This document shows, one piece after another, positions 1 to 7,261 of a stretch of DNA of 23,919 nucleotides. Numbering within the stretch: the first letter of the stretch is position 1; the number at the start of each line of letters is the position of its first letter. The DNA comes from CAZEDL01 sp964585245. Lineage in GTDB: Bacteria; Patescibacteriota; Patescibacteriia; Magasanikbacterales; GWA2-37-8. Location of the stretch: the NCBI GenBank assembly GCA_964585245.1, contig CAZPCV010000022.1, forward strand, positions 1 to 23,919, read 5' to 3'. Position numbers and translations under genes: made by a program. The notes beneath the pieces were generated by a model. That model had not been told where the DNA came from, made no database searches, and saw only the letters and a program-made list of their open reading frames with translations.

Positions 1-128
1 TAATGTTACAAGAGAACAGACCAATTTACCAACTCGAAACTTTAATTAGCTCAAAATTTTTATAGACAGGGCACTTTTTATCTTTCAAAAAATTTTTCCT
101 ACAACTCTGTACGCCCCTTCCTGATTCC

Positions 129-137
129 TGGTATACT
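129..137 (+). promoter_or_regulatory. extended -10 promoter for the PBP gene
   Basis: TGG followed by TATACT (132-137) forms an extended -10 element, with a predicted start near 144 and a leader of about 19 nt. No good -35 is visible, which fits the extended -10 class. Bases 1-128 are AT-rich and hold no gene I can support. Confidence 0.45.
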
Positions 138-162
138 TAGAACTATAAAAAGTTATCTTCTT

Positions 163-3024
163 ATGCCTATTCGCCACCTGCGACCCCGGCACCGCTCGTA
201 CGGAAGCTATATTCCTTCCCCTAATCCTCGTCGTCCGGATAAACCCCGCTCGTTTTGGCGTCCCTGGATGCTAAAGGTTGGTGTTGCGGTCGTAGTCGGG
301 GCAAGCCTGATTGGTATCGGAACCTTTGCCTGGATAAGTAAAAATTTACCCGACCCCAACCGTCTGTCCGATCGGCAAGTAGCCGAAAGCACCAAAATTT
401 ACGACCGCACCGGCACCCATCTATTATACGAAATCTACCAAAATGAAAAACGTACAATTGTACCACTTAGCGACATCAACCCTTTGGCAATTAAAGCCAC
501 GATAGCTGTCGAAGACAAATATTTTTATCAACACAAAGGAGTGCGCCTAATTAGTATTTTTCGGGCTGGGGTTAGTAATCTGCTCGGCTTAAAATCCGGC
601 TCTGGCGGTGCCTCTACCATCACCCAGCAATTAATCAAAAAAACCATTGTTGGGGATGAACGCCGTGGCTTCGCTGGGTTATTTCGTAAGATTAAAGAGG
701 CTTTACTCGCGAGGCAAATCGAAAAAAAATATAGCAAAGATGATATTTTAAAGTTGTATTTCAACGAGATTGGGTATGGTTCTACCAATTATGGCATTGA
801 ATCAGCAGCCCAGAGTTATTTCCACAAAAGCGCCAAAGATATTTCTCTACCCGAAGCCGCAACACTGGCTGCACTTCCCCAACGGCCTGGGGCGTTCCTT
901 AACAACCTCCCCGCTCTACGCCAGCGGCGTGATCTAGTGCTCGCGCTTATGGCTGATCAGGGATATATAACCCAAGAAGAAAAAACTGCCGCTCAAAAAA
1001 CAGAGCTCACTCTCTTCCGTAATGCCGGTATTAAAACTGCCCCTCATTTTGTCTTGTATGTTAAGCAATTATTAGCCGACCAATTTGGTGAGCAAACCGT
1101 GGATACGTCTGGTTTAAAAGTAATCACCACTCTTGATTACGACAAACAGATGGCCGCCCAAGAGATTGTTAAAAAATACGGAGATCAATTCGCCAAAGAA
1201 GCAAATGCTAACAACGCTTCGCTGGTGGCGATCGACCCTAAGACGGGCCAAATTCTGGCGCTGGTGGGATCCCGTGACTTTTTTGACGAAACAATCGATG
1301 GACAATTTAATATCGCAGTACAAAGCAACATCCTGCAGCCCGGGTCATCATTTAAACCATTTGTCTACGCAGCCGCTTTTGAAAAAGGGTATACCCCGGA
1401 AACAGTGCTTTATGATGTCGTAACTGATTTTGATTTGCGTGACGGCACCAACAAATACACTCCAAAAAATTATAACGGCCAGGAATATGGGCTAGTCACT
1501 ATGCGCCAGGCGTTGCAGGGCTCATTAAACATTCCAGCGGTTAAAACACTCTATCTGGTAGGGTATCAATACGCAATTGAATTCGCCAAACGCTTTGGGT
1601 ATACCACATTTACTGGTGATTACGGGCTTAGTTTGGTGTTGGGCGGCGGCGGTGTGAACCTGCTTGAACATACTAACGCCTACGCCACTCTTGCCAACAA
1701 TGGGATTTATCATACTCCGGTTAGTTTGTTAAAAGTTACCAACCCCCAAGGACAAACGTTGATTGAGTGGAAAGAAACTCCTGGAAAGGCGGCGATTTTA
1801 CCGGATGTAGCAGCTACTATCACTAATGTGTTGGCAGATAACCCGGCTCGTGAATATGTGTTTGGCCGGGTTAATAATCTGACGTTGCCGGATCGGCCTG
1901 TTGCTGCTAAAACCGGTACCACCAATAATTCATATGATGTCTGGACAATGGGGTACACCCCCTCGCTCGCCGCGGGAGTCTGGGTCGGCAATACTCCAAA
2001 CCACAACACCCCCATGAAGGGCAAAAGTAATCAGTTGGCCGGAGGTATCTGGAATGAATTCATGAAAACAGCTCTTAAAAACACCCCTCCCGAAAATTTT
2101 CCGCTTCCTCCACCTAATACTAGCGAGAAGGCTGTCTTGCGAGGTGCGGTTGGGGGTATCAAGCTAGCAGTTAATTCTGTTACCGGTAACATTGCTTCAT
2201 CATCGACTCCTAGTGAGTTAGTAGTAGAAAAAACATTTTTACCACCGCACGATATTTTGTTCTATGTAGACAAAGACAATCCCCAAGGCCCGCCCCCGGC
2301 GTTTCCGGCCGACGACCCACAATACCAAAACTGGGAAAATGCCCTTCAAAACTGGGCTGAACAACAATCTAAAAAAGGGAAAATAATTTCTTTTTCCGAA
2401 CCACCCTCCGAATCTGATTCTGCTCAAACCAACAACTCCCTTACCCCCACCATCTCGATTACTAGTCCCACAAACAACCAACAATTTGATTCCCGCCAAC
2501 TACTCTTTAAGGTTTCGGCTGGAGCACCACGAGGTATTTTTAAGGTGTCTTATTTCATTGATGACGAATTGGTGGGTTCAAACACAGGGTTACCTTTTGA
2601 ACTTTCTTATTTTGCCCAATTCTTGCCGCCTGGTTCACATCGGCTCAAAGTACAAGCCGCGGACGACTTGGGCAACACCGCTTCTACAGAAACTTCGTTT
2701 AACCTTACCTCACCACTCGAAAACCCGATCACTCTCTGGAGTGATCGCTCGCCGGTAGCAGTGGTAGGAGAAGATTTTCCGCACACATTTTTCCTGACTC
2801 CGTATCGCTGGGATGATATTAAAGATGTAAAAATTTTCTTTACTGCCGAGAATAAAGCTAAGCGACTCATATACACTTTTGACCATCTCGACAAGTTGTT
2901 TAATAATAAATTAGTCCTGACTATGAAACATAACCCAGGAGCTGGCACTCATTTATTACAAGCTATCACTTCTGACAAGTCCGGCAATACAATAGAAAGA
3001 AACCTGACATTTACTATTAAATAG
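163..3024 (+). CDS. class A penicillin-binding protein (glycosyltransferase 51 + transpeptidase) with C-terminal Ig-like domain
   Basis: Bifunctional wall synthase that polymerises lipid II into glycan and cross-links the stem peptides outside the membrane. A basic N-terminus is followed by one membrane anchor at about residues 39-57. The glycosyltransferase domain follows (about 85-265), with the EDKYF motif carrying catalytic Glu117 and the GGASTITQQLIK motif at 148-159. The transpeptidase domain has all three active-site motifs: SSFK (395-398, nucleophile Ser395), SLN (454-456) and KTGT (583-586). From about 762 to the end lie beta-rich Ig-like modules preceded by a Pro/Ser/Asn linker. Such tails are seen on some PBPs and may bind wall or partner proteins (inference). 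At 953 residues it is longer than a minimal class A PBP. There is no Shine-Dalgarno. The start is chosen because the first ATG lies just downstream of the promoter. It converges on dnaN across a shared terminator. Confidence 0.95.
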   Translation: MPIRHLRPRHRSYGSYIPSPNPRRPDKPRSFWRPWMLKVGVAVVVGASLIGIGTFAWISKNLPDPNRLSDRQVAESTKIYDRTGTHLLYEIYQNEKRTIVPLSDINPLAIKATIAVEDKYFYQHKGVRLISIFRAGVSNLLGLKSGSGGASTITQQLIKKTIVGDERRGFAGLFRKIKEALLARQIEKKYSKDDILKLYFNEIGYGSTNYGIESAAQSYFHKSAKDISLPEAATLAALPQRPGAFLNNLPALRQRRDLVLALMADQGYITQEEKTAAQKTELTLFRNAGIKTAPHFVLYVKQLLADQFGEQTVDTSGLKVITTLDYDKQMAAQEIVKKYGDQFAKEANANNASLVAIDPKTGQILALVGSRDFFDETIDGQFNIAVQSNILQPGSSFKPFVYAAAFEKGYTPETVLYDVVTDFDLRDGTNKYTPKNYNGQEYGLVTMRQALQGSLNIPAVKTLYLVGYQYAIEFAKRFGYTTFTGDYGLSLVLGGGGVNLLEHTNAYATLANNGIYHTPVSLLKVTNPQGQTLIEWKETPGKAAILPDVAATITNVLADNPAREYVFGRVNNLTLPDRPVAAKTGTTNNSYDVWTMGYTPSLAAGVWVGNTPNHNTPMKGKSNQLAGGIWNEFMKTALKNTPPENFPLPPPNTSEKAVLRGAVGGIKLAVNSVTGNIASSSTPSELVVEKTFLPPHDILFYVDKDNPQGPPPAFPADDPQYQNWENALQNWAEQQSKKGKIISFSEPPSESDSAQTNNSLTPTISITSPTNNQQFDSRQLLFKVSAGAPRGIFKVSYFIDDELVGSNTGLPFELSYFAQFLPPGSHRLKVQAADDLGNTASTETSFNLTSPLENPITLWSDRSPVAVVGEDFPHTFFLTPYRWDDIKDVKIFFTAENKAKRLIYTFDHLDKLFNNKLVLTMKHNPGAGTHLLQAITSDKSGNTIERNLTFTIK

Positions 3025-3036
3025 TTGTGTAAATTA

Positions 3037-3075
3037 AAACCCCCGGTCTACTTGAAACCGGGGTTTTGTTTTTGT
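3037..3075. terminator. bidirectional intrinsic terminator between PBP gene and dnaN
   Basis: AAAAC-CCCC-GGT pairs with ACC-GGGG-TTTT around a short loop, with one bulged C, and is followed by TTTTGTTTTTG on the plus strand. The A-rich left flank gives U-rich RNA from the minus strand too, so it can serve both the PBP gene and dnaN. Confidence 0.8.
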
Positions 3076-4191
3076 TTATTGTCTGATTGGCATTATGATA
3101 TAGAGATACCCTTCGTCGCCAACCGGTTTTAACACACACGGACTCTCACCGTTTACCACTTGGAGTATCGCGCGCTCTGATGAAATCTGTTGTAAGCCAT
3201 CTAATAAATAGCGGTGGCTTAATAGGGTGGTGTTGGCCGCCCCAGTTACTTCTGCCACCACCTCGCTTGCATACTCCCCGGTTTGAGTAGATGAAGAAGA
3301 AATTTGCAGTCCGGCCCCCGGATTCAGCTCGATTTTTACCGCATTTATTCCGCTCGTGGTAAACAACCCCCCAGCTTTCACCGTCCGGACCAAATCTACT
3401 ACTTTAAACTCGGCTGAGGTTTGAAACTCTTTGGGGATAATCTGTTGATAATCCGGATAATTACCTCCCACCAGACGCGAGGTGAGCTCGGTAGAATTAA
3501 AGCGGGCGGTGAGTTGGTTGTCAGTCACCAAAAAACGCATACTACTTTCCCCGTTTATTTCTGGAGCCAAGCTTAAAATATGATCCAAATGTGTCACGGT
3601 GCGCCCGGGTAGGATAAAGGTAAGGGGTTCAGTAAGAGCGGCAACCATCCCCACTGTGCGCTCAGCCAATCGATAACTATCTGTCGCTGCCATCACTAGA
3701 GTTTTTTCTTTTAGCGACCAAAATATCCCGGCCAACTCTGGGCGAATATCATTTTTGGCCGTTGCCGAAGCTACTTGAGACAGGGCGATTTTTAACTCTG
3801 GAGCACCCACGTTAAATCCCCGTCCTTCGCTTGATTTGGGGATAACTGGAAAATCATCAGCTGGAGTTCCTTTAATTTTGGTAACCGATTTACCTGCTGA
3901 TACCTGCAACTCGTTACCGATCAATTCTAGATCAACTTTTTCTTCACTTAAGAGGTTGATAAAATCAAAAATCATTCTAGCTGGTACCGTAAAACTACCA
4001 GGTACTTCTACTTTAGCTCGTACCACCGAAGTAATTGCCACATCCAGATTAGTGCAAGCGATTTCTACTTTTTGCGCATCGGCGGTAATGAGGATGTTAC
4101 TAAGGATCGGTAAAGTGACATTTTTACTGGCTACCGTAGTCGCTAGAGACAGTGGAGACAGAATATTTTCTTTGGTACAAGAGAATTTCAT
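3076..4191 (-). CDS. dnaN: DNA polymerase III beta sliding clamp
   Basis: Ring-shaped processivity clamp that tethers the replicative polymerase to DNA. It is 371 residues long, the normal length for three clamp domains. The N-terminus (MKFSCTKENILSPLSLATTV) matches the family, and the protein ends in YLYIIMPIRQ, the usual hydrophobic C-terminal motif of the peptide-binding pocket. The internal IKGTPADDFPVIP and GGNYPDYQQIIP segments are family landmarks at domain edges. It lies downstream of dnaA on the same strand, separated by 248 nt that look like part of oriC. No Shine-Dalgarno precedes the ATG, and the upstream bases are A/T only. The dnaA-dnaN order is the ancestral origin arrangement and supports both calls. 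Confidence 0.97.
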   Translation of the reverse strand: MKFSCTKENILSPLSLATTVASKNVTLPILSNILITADAQKVEIACTNLDVAITSVVRAKVEVPGSFTVPARMIFDFINLLSEEKVDLELIGNELQVSAGKSVTKIKGTPADDFPVIPKSSEGRGFNVGAPELKIALSQVASATAKNDIRPELAGIFWSLKEKTLVMAATDSYRLAERTVGMVAALTEPLTFILPGRTVTHLDHILSLAPEINGESSMRFLVTDNQLTARFNSTELTSRLVGGNYPDYQQIIPKEFQTSAEFKVVDLVRTVKAGGLFTTSGINAVKIELNPGAGLQISSSSTQTGEYASEVVAEVTGAANTTLLSHRYLLDGLQQISSERAILQVVNGESPCVLKPVGDEGYLYIIMPIRQ

Positions 4192-4439
4192 ATCGTTTTA
4201 ATTATATATAGGATATATAAAGATATAATGATAATAATAAAGGGGTGGACAGCGGGGATAAGTGTTTTTTGTGGCTAAAATAAAAGGTTTTTTTGGATTA
4301 AGACGCGGGGATAACTAGGGGATAACAGGCGGGTTATACCCGTTGGTTTTTTACTCGTTAAGCTAAGAGTGGGTAAGTCGGGTTTATTAACAGACTGTTA
4401 ACAAAATAATTCACTCTTTTGTCCACACGCAGGCAAAAA
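4192..4439. other. putative oriC: dnaA-dnaN intergenic region with A/T-rich unwinding tract and DnaA-box-like repeats
   Basis: 248 nt without a gene. Beside dnaN is an almost pure A/T tract (4201-4241) ending in TAATAATAA-type repeats, which could be the duplex-unwinding element. Next comes a G-rich stretch (4242-4257), then three near-identical 9-mers: CGGGGATAA at 4253-4261 and 4306-4314, and AGGGGATAA at 4317-4325. They read TTATCCCC(G/T) on the minus strand, close to the DnaA box TTATCCACA. A one-mismatch box TTGTCCACA lies at 4419-4427. The order boxes, GC-rich spacer, trinucleotide repeats, A/T tract resembles the basal unwinding system described for Bacillus. Its function as origin is inferred. 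Confidence 0.65.
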
Positions 4440-5842
4440 TTAAACATTATTTACATAGAGCCGCTGCCTTAGGCCGTCTAGGGTTTGTTTTAGTTTTAAA
4501 TCAGAATTTAATTCGCTAGAAATTTTTTCAAACGCATGCATGGCGGTTGTGTGGTCACGTCCACCTAGCTCATCCCCAATCGAAGGGTAGGACATTTTAA
4601 GCTCGGAGCGCATCAAGAACATAATCAGTTGGCGCGGCAAGGATATTTTTTTCTCTCGACTTTTGCCTAATAGATCCTGGGTAGAAATTCCAAACACTTG
4701 ACCCACCACTTCGATTAATTGGGTGGGGGTGAGAGAACGACGTCCGATGCCGTCGGCTGCGCTCGAAAGCAGTGATTTTACAGAATCAACAGTTGGTTCG
4801 GTGTTTTTGAGCTGATGAAAAACAATAATTTTGTTTAAAGCGCCCTCCAGTTCACGAATATTGCTTTGGACCATAGTGGCCNNNNNNNNNNCTGGATTAT
4901 TTTTTCTGACAACACAAAATCTTTGGCGGTACATTTTTTTTCTAAGATGGCGACACGGGTTTCGAAATCAGGAGGGGAAACGTCAGCGATCATACCCCAT
5001 TCAAAACGTGATTTAAGGCGATCTTCGAGAGCAGGAATTGCTTTGGGAGGCCGATCAGAAGTAATAATAACCTGCTTGTTTTGTTGGTGGAGTTCGTTGA
5101 ACGTATGGAAGAACGATTCCTGGGTTCGGTCTTTGCCAGCAATAAATTGGATATCGTCAATTAATAGGAGGTCGATATGGCGGTAGCGATTTTGAAAATC
5201 TTTGGCCACGCCTTCTTTGATTGAAGAGATAAAATCATTAGAGAATTTTTCTGCGCTGACGTACATGACGCTAGTCGCCGGATTTTTTTTAATCAGTTCA
5301 TTACCTACAGCCTGGATCAAGTGGGTTTTGCCTAAGCCGACGCCACCATAGATGAATAGTGGGTTATAGGCCACACCCGGGCGAGCCACCACGGCTTGGG
5401 CTGCCGCATAGGCAAGCTCACTGCCGCTACCAACCACGAAGGAGTCGAAGCTGTATTTGGGGTTAAGGGTAAAGCCGCCGCCAGTGGTAGGGGGTGGAGA
5501 GCTGGCTTTGTTGGTTTCGGGGGCGTAAGAGAGGGTGGGAGCGAAAGACGTGGTGCTGCTCGGAGGAGGAGTTATTGTTTCGGAGACGTTTTTGATATTT
5601 TCAATTTTGTAATCCAGGCGTTTGACGGCTTTTTCGGTAATGCGTTCGAGAGATTTAATGAGAAGTTGGTGGTATTTTTTTTCTAGCCAACCCTTGGTAA
5701 AGGCGTTCGGAACACAGACTACGACCGCACCATCCTGGATAGAGATGATGCCGGTATTTTTAAACCAGGTATTGAAATTTGGTTTAGAAATACTTAATTC
5801 CAGCTCGGCGAGCACGGCTTGCCACAATTCGTTATTATTCAT
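4440..5842 (-). CDS. dnaA: chromosomal replication initiator DnaA (one gene interrupted by an assembly gap)
   Basis: AAA+ ATPase that binds DnaA boxes and opens oriC. Start: the reading frame is open to 5911, but the family N-terminus begins at ATG 5842 (MNNNELWQAVLAELE, domain I). A Pro/Ser/Thr linker (about residues 91-123) follows. The ATPase domain has Walker A GGVGLGKTH at 166-174 and Walker B LLLIDD at 225-230. After the gap come SNIRELEGAL and the domain IV DNA-binding signature GRDHTTAMHAF. The two halves lie in different frames on either side of ten Ns at 4882-4891. The frame change coincides exactly with the gap, and both sides are intact and well conserved, so this is a sizing artefact and not a pseudogene. 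No Shine-Dalgarno is visible. A weak -10 (TAAAAT, minus strand, 5933-5938) and two upstream DnaA boxes suggest autoregulation. Confidence 0.95.
4882..4891. other. assembly gap (10 Ns) within dnaA
   Basis: Ten Ns. Upstream, the minus strand reads ...SEKIIQ and ends on a whole codon. Downstream it resumes with ATMVQSNIRELEGAL. With the frames as given, 11 nt separate the flanking codons, which is not a multiple of three. Comparison with Bacillus DnaA, which has two residues in the equivalent position, suggests only about 5 bases are missing. Confidence 0.9.
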
Positions 5843-5989
5843 AGGTAGGGGCTCGGAGGAAAAATTCTTCCTAATGATAGGAAAAACAGGTGAGTTAAGG
5901 GTTCGAATCAATAATAGAGGTAAAGTGGAGCCATTTTAACACACTGTGAAGTAAATAAAACAGGCTGAATGATGCGGAAAAGTAAGGTT

Positions 5990-6009
5990 TGTGGATAACC
6001 TGTGGACAA
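5990..6009. promoter_or_regulatory. two tandem DnaA boxes upstream of dnaA
   Basis: TGTGGATAA (5990-5998) is the exact complement of the consensus box TTATCCACA. TGTGGACAA (6001-6009) differs at one base. They lie in the same orientation with an 11-bp repeat distance, about one helical turn, between the divergent dnaA and rpmH genes. The likely roles are a second half of a bipartite origin, dnaA autorepression, or both. The rest of 5843-6082 holds only the rpmH promoter and a weak dnaA -10. Confidence 0.8.
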
Positions 6010-6018
6010 GGCGAAGAA

Positions 6019-6047
6019 TTGACTTTTTATCATAGATAGCGTAGACT
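6019..6047 (+). promoter_or_regulatory. promoter of rpmH
   Basis: TTGACT (6019-6024), a 17-nt spacer, then TAGACT (6042-6047). The predicted start is near 6054, giving a leader of about 29 nt before the rpmH ATG. The DnaA boxes lie just upstream. Confidence 0.65.
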
Positions 6048-6082
6048 AGCACCAATGATTTTTTAAATGAATTTTTTGAAAT

Positions 6083-6256
6083 ATGTCGACTAAACGAACG
6101 TATCAGCCTAAAAAACGCAAACGTGTAAAATCACACGGTTTTCGTGCTCGCATGACCACTAAAAATGGCCGCACGGTGTTGTCTCGCCGCCGCGCCAAAG
6201 GACGCAAAAAACTGACCGTGTCGGATGAAAAGAAAGGCAAAGCCTTGCGCAAATAA
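6083..6256 (+). CDS. rpmH: 50S ribosomal protein L34
   Basis: Small, very basic large-subunit protein. The 57 residues begin MSTKRTYQPKKRKRVKSHGF and continue with RARMTTKNGRTVLSRRRAKG, the near-invariant L34 sequence. The last dozen residues (SDEKKGKALRK) extend past the usual end of about 45 residues and are Lys-rich. It is divergent from dnaA, as at many bacterial origins. The usual partner rnpA lies 591 nt away, beyond a terminator and an island on the other strand, so the classic rpmH-rnpA transcript is broken here. No Shine-Dalgarno precedes the ATG. Confidence 0.97.
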   Translation: MSTKRTYQPKKRKRVKSHGFRARMTTKNGRTVLSRRRAKGRKKLTVSDEKKGKALRK

Positions 6257-6275
6257 CAGTTTAAATACAAAAAAT

Positions 6276-6306
6276 AAAAAATATCCCCCTAAGGGGGATA
6301 TTTTTA
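6276..6306. terminator. intrinsic terminator after rpmH
   Basis: AAAAAATATCCCCC, a 3-nt loop TAA, then GGGGGATATTTTTAT. The stem has at least nine pairs and a T-run. The A-run on the left makes it bidirectional, so it could also end the minus-strand transcript of the small gene at 6425-6619. Confidence 0.85.
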
Positions 6307-6315
6307 TGTATGCTT

Positions 6316-6376
6316 CCTCAAGAAGCACCCCGTTGTTCCAAACGAGTTGGACTAACGGGGAGTTGTCTTCTTGAGG
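6316..6376. other. long stacked hairpin (possible structured RNA or 3' UTR element)
   Basis: Three nested stems can stack: CCTCAAGAAG (6316-6325) with CTTCTTGAGG (6367-6376), CCCCGTT (6328-6334) with AACGGGG (6354-6360), and TCCAA (6337-6341) with TTGGA (6347-6351) around loop ACGAG. That is 22 pairs with two internal loops. A smaller alternative hairpin, GCTTC with GAAGC (6312-6326), would compete with the outer stem. It lacks a T-run and so is not an intrinsic terminator. Read on the minus strand, it falls in the 3' region of the small gene at 6425-6619. I do not recognise it as any known RNA family. Confidence 0.55.
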
Positions 6377-6379
6377 TGG

Positions 6380-6409
6380 TTGGAGGACGGTCAGGGGGTG
6401 GGGCGGGGG
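6380..6409 (+). other. G-run tract with G-quadruplex potential
   Basis: G-runs of 5, 4 and 5 bases separated by single T and C (6394-6409), preceded by three GG pairs (GGTTGGAGG and ACGG). The spacing suits a parallel G-quadruplex on the plus strand, using a GG from the left flank. On the minus strand it is a C-rich tract just past the stop of the small gene. Confidence 0.45.
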
Positions 6410-6424
6410 ACCTGAAAAACCTGG

Positions 6425-6619
6425 TTAGTTGGGCAGGTCAGAGTCTTTCTTGCCGAACGTGGTTACCCAGCCTGCCCTGTATGCGTCCGTGGCGTATTGG
6501 GCCGGACCGGAGTGTCCGGTATCCGTGTTCGCCGGCTCCCGTCTGCCGTTGTCGCTGCTGAGTTCGAAGGTGAGGACGAGGAGGGTGTTGGGGCCGGGGG
6601 TACGATCGTCGTCGTTCAT
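6425..6619 (-). CDS. small GC-rich protein of unknown function, between rpmH and rnpA
   Basis: 64 residues starting MNDDDRTPGPNTLLVLTFEL. The start is fixed by a strong Shine-Dalgarno (GGAGG, nine bases before the ATG), the only good one in the window. The frame stays open 13 codons further upstream, but that part lacks a ribosome site. By hand count GC is about 62%, clearly above the flanking genes. It is rich in Asp, Gly, Pro and Thr, with no signal peptide or membrane segment. A central segment, NTDTGHSGPAQYATDAYRAG, has the Gly/His/Tyr pattern of a conserved domain, but I do not recognise the family. Composition, start signal and placement inside the normally contiguous rpmH-rnpA pair suggest acquisition by transfer or unusually strong constraint. 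It could in principle be non-coding, but the ribosome site argues for translation. Confidence 0.6.
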   Translation of the reverse strand: MNDDDRTPGPNTLLVLTFELSSDNGRREPANTDTGHSGPAQYATDAYRAGWVTTFGKKDSDLPN

Positions 6620-6654
6620 CGAAACAAGCCTCCGCTTATTTGTGATTAGCACTT

Positions 6655-6683
6655 GCACCGAAGTGCGATAGAGATATTTTATA
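6655..6683 (-). promoter_or_regulatory. candidate promoter and leader hairpin of the small GC-rich gene
   Basis: On the minus strand, TATAAA (complement of 6678-6683) can act as a -10, with only a weak -35. The leader then contains GCAC-TTCG-GTGC (6655-6666), a four-pair stem closed by a C(UUCG)G tetraloop, which is exceptionally stable in RNA. The alternative fold GCACTT with AAGTGC (6649-6666) overlaps it. The remainder, 6684-6847, is AT-rich and shows only a possible rnpA -10 (TAGACT, 6821-6826). Confidence 0.4.
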
Positions 6684-6847
6684 AAAATATATCAGTCGCA
6701 ATTCAGTGGGGTCTGCTTAAAACAACAGATAAAAATACCAGAAATGAGAGGAAAAGTCAAGATATACCCCTTTTAATTATGGATTGTTTAGAAAATGTGG
6801 TTTTTTAATCAAAAATAAAGTAGACTTACACAATCAATAAGTTTTAT

Positions 6848-7240
6848 ATGCTTCATAAAGATCATCGTCTCACTAAAGTCCGTGATTTTAACTTGCTTCT
6901 AGCTCATGGCCGCACCGTAGCCGGGGCCTGGATGCGTGTCCGTGTGTTGCGTCTGAAGGCGATAGAACAATTTTTCCCCAAACGGGTCGATCCAGCAATG
7001 TTTTGTCAGCAGCTACGCCTTGCAGTCAGCGTAGGCACTAAAATTGATAAACGGGCTGTAGTACGTAATCGTTTACGCCGACAACTGAGCGAAATTATTC
7101 GATTATGGTTGAAGGACAATAAGATTCAACCGGGCTGGTATGTACTGGTAAACGTAGATAAAAAAGCGTTGGGGAAAGAATACGGGGAATTACAAGAAGA
7201 ATTAACAAGTGTTTTTAAACGAAGCGGCTTATTAGGATGA
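6848..7240 (+). CDS. rnpA: ribonuclease P protein component
   Basis: Basic protein cofactor of RNase P, which trims the 5' ends of tRNA precursors by binding the catalytic RNA and the substrate leader. It is 130 residues, slightly above the usual 110-120. The start region HRLTKVRDFNLLLAHGR and the hallmark basic helix KRAVVRNRLRRQL (68-80) identify the family. No Shine-Dalgarno is seen. The only promoter hint is TAGACT at 6821-6826 without a clear -35. yidD follows after 21 nt, so the two are probably cotranscribed. It ends in TGA, which shows that TGA is a stop codon in this organism. Confidence 0.95.
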   Translation: MLHKDHRLTKVRDFNLLLAHGRTVAGAWMRVRVLRLKAIEQFFPKRVDPAMFCQQLRLAVSVGTKIDKRAVVRNRLRRQLSEIIRLWLKDNKIQPGWYVLVNVDKKALGKEYGELQEELTSVFKRSGLLG

Positions 7241-7261
7241 ATATAGCTCGTAAAAAAATAA

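Noticed and set aside
4440..5911. dnaA as two genes or a pseudogene, with start at 5911
   Set aside because: The frame change lies exactly at the N-run and both halves are conserved. The segment before ATG 5842 has no family similarity.
6310..6671. Two plus-strand open frames in the rpmH-rnpA island
   Set aside because: They overlap the hairpin and the better-supported minus-strand gene, lack ribosome sites, and their Cys/Arg/Ser/Gly-rich translations look like GC-rich antisense.
7238..7240. Alternative genetic code (TGA as Gly), as in Gracilibacteria
   Set aside because: TGA ends rnpA and the lamin-tail gene exactly where the families end, and no internal TGA is needed in any gene.
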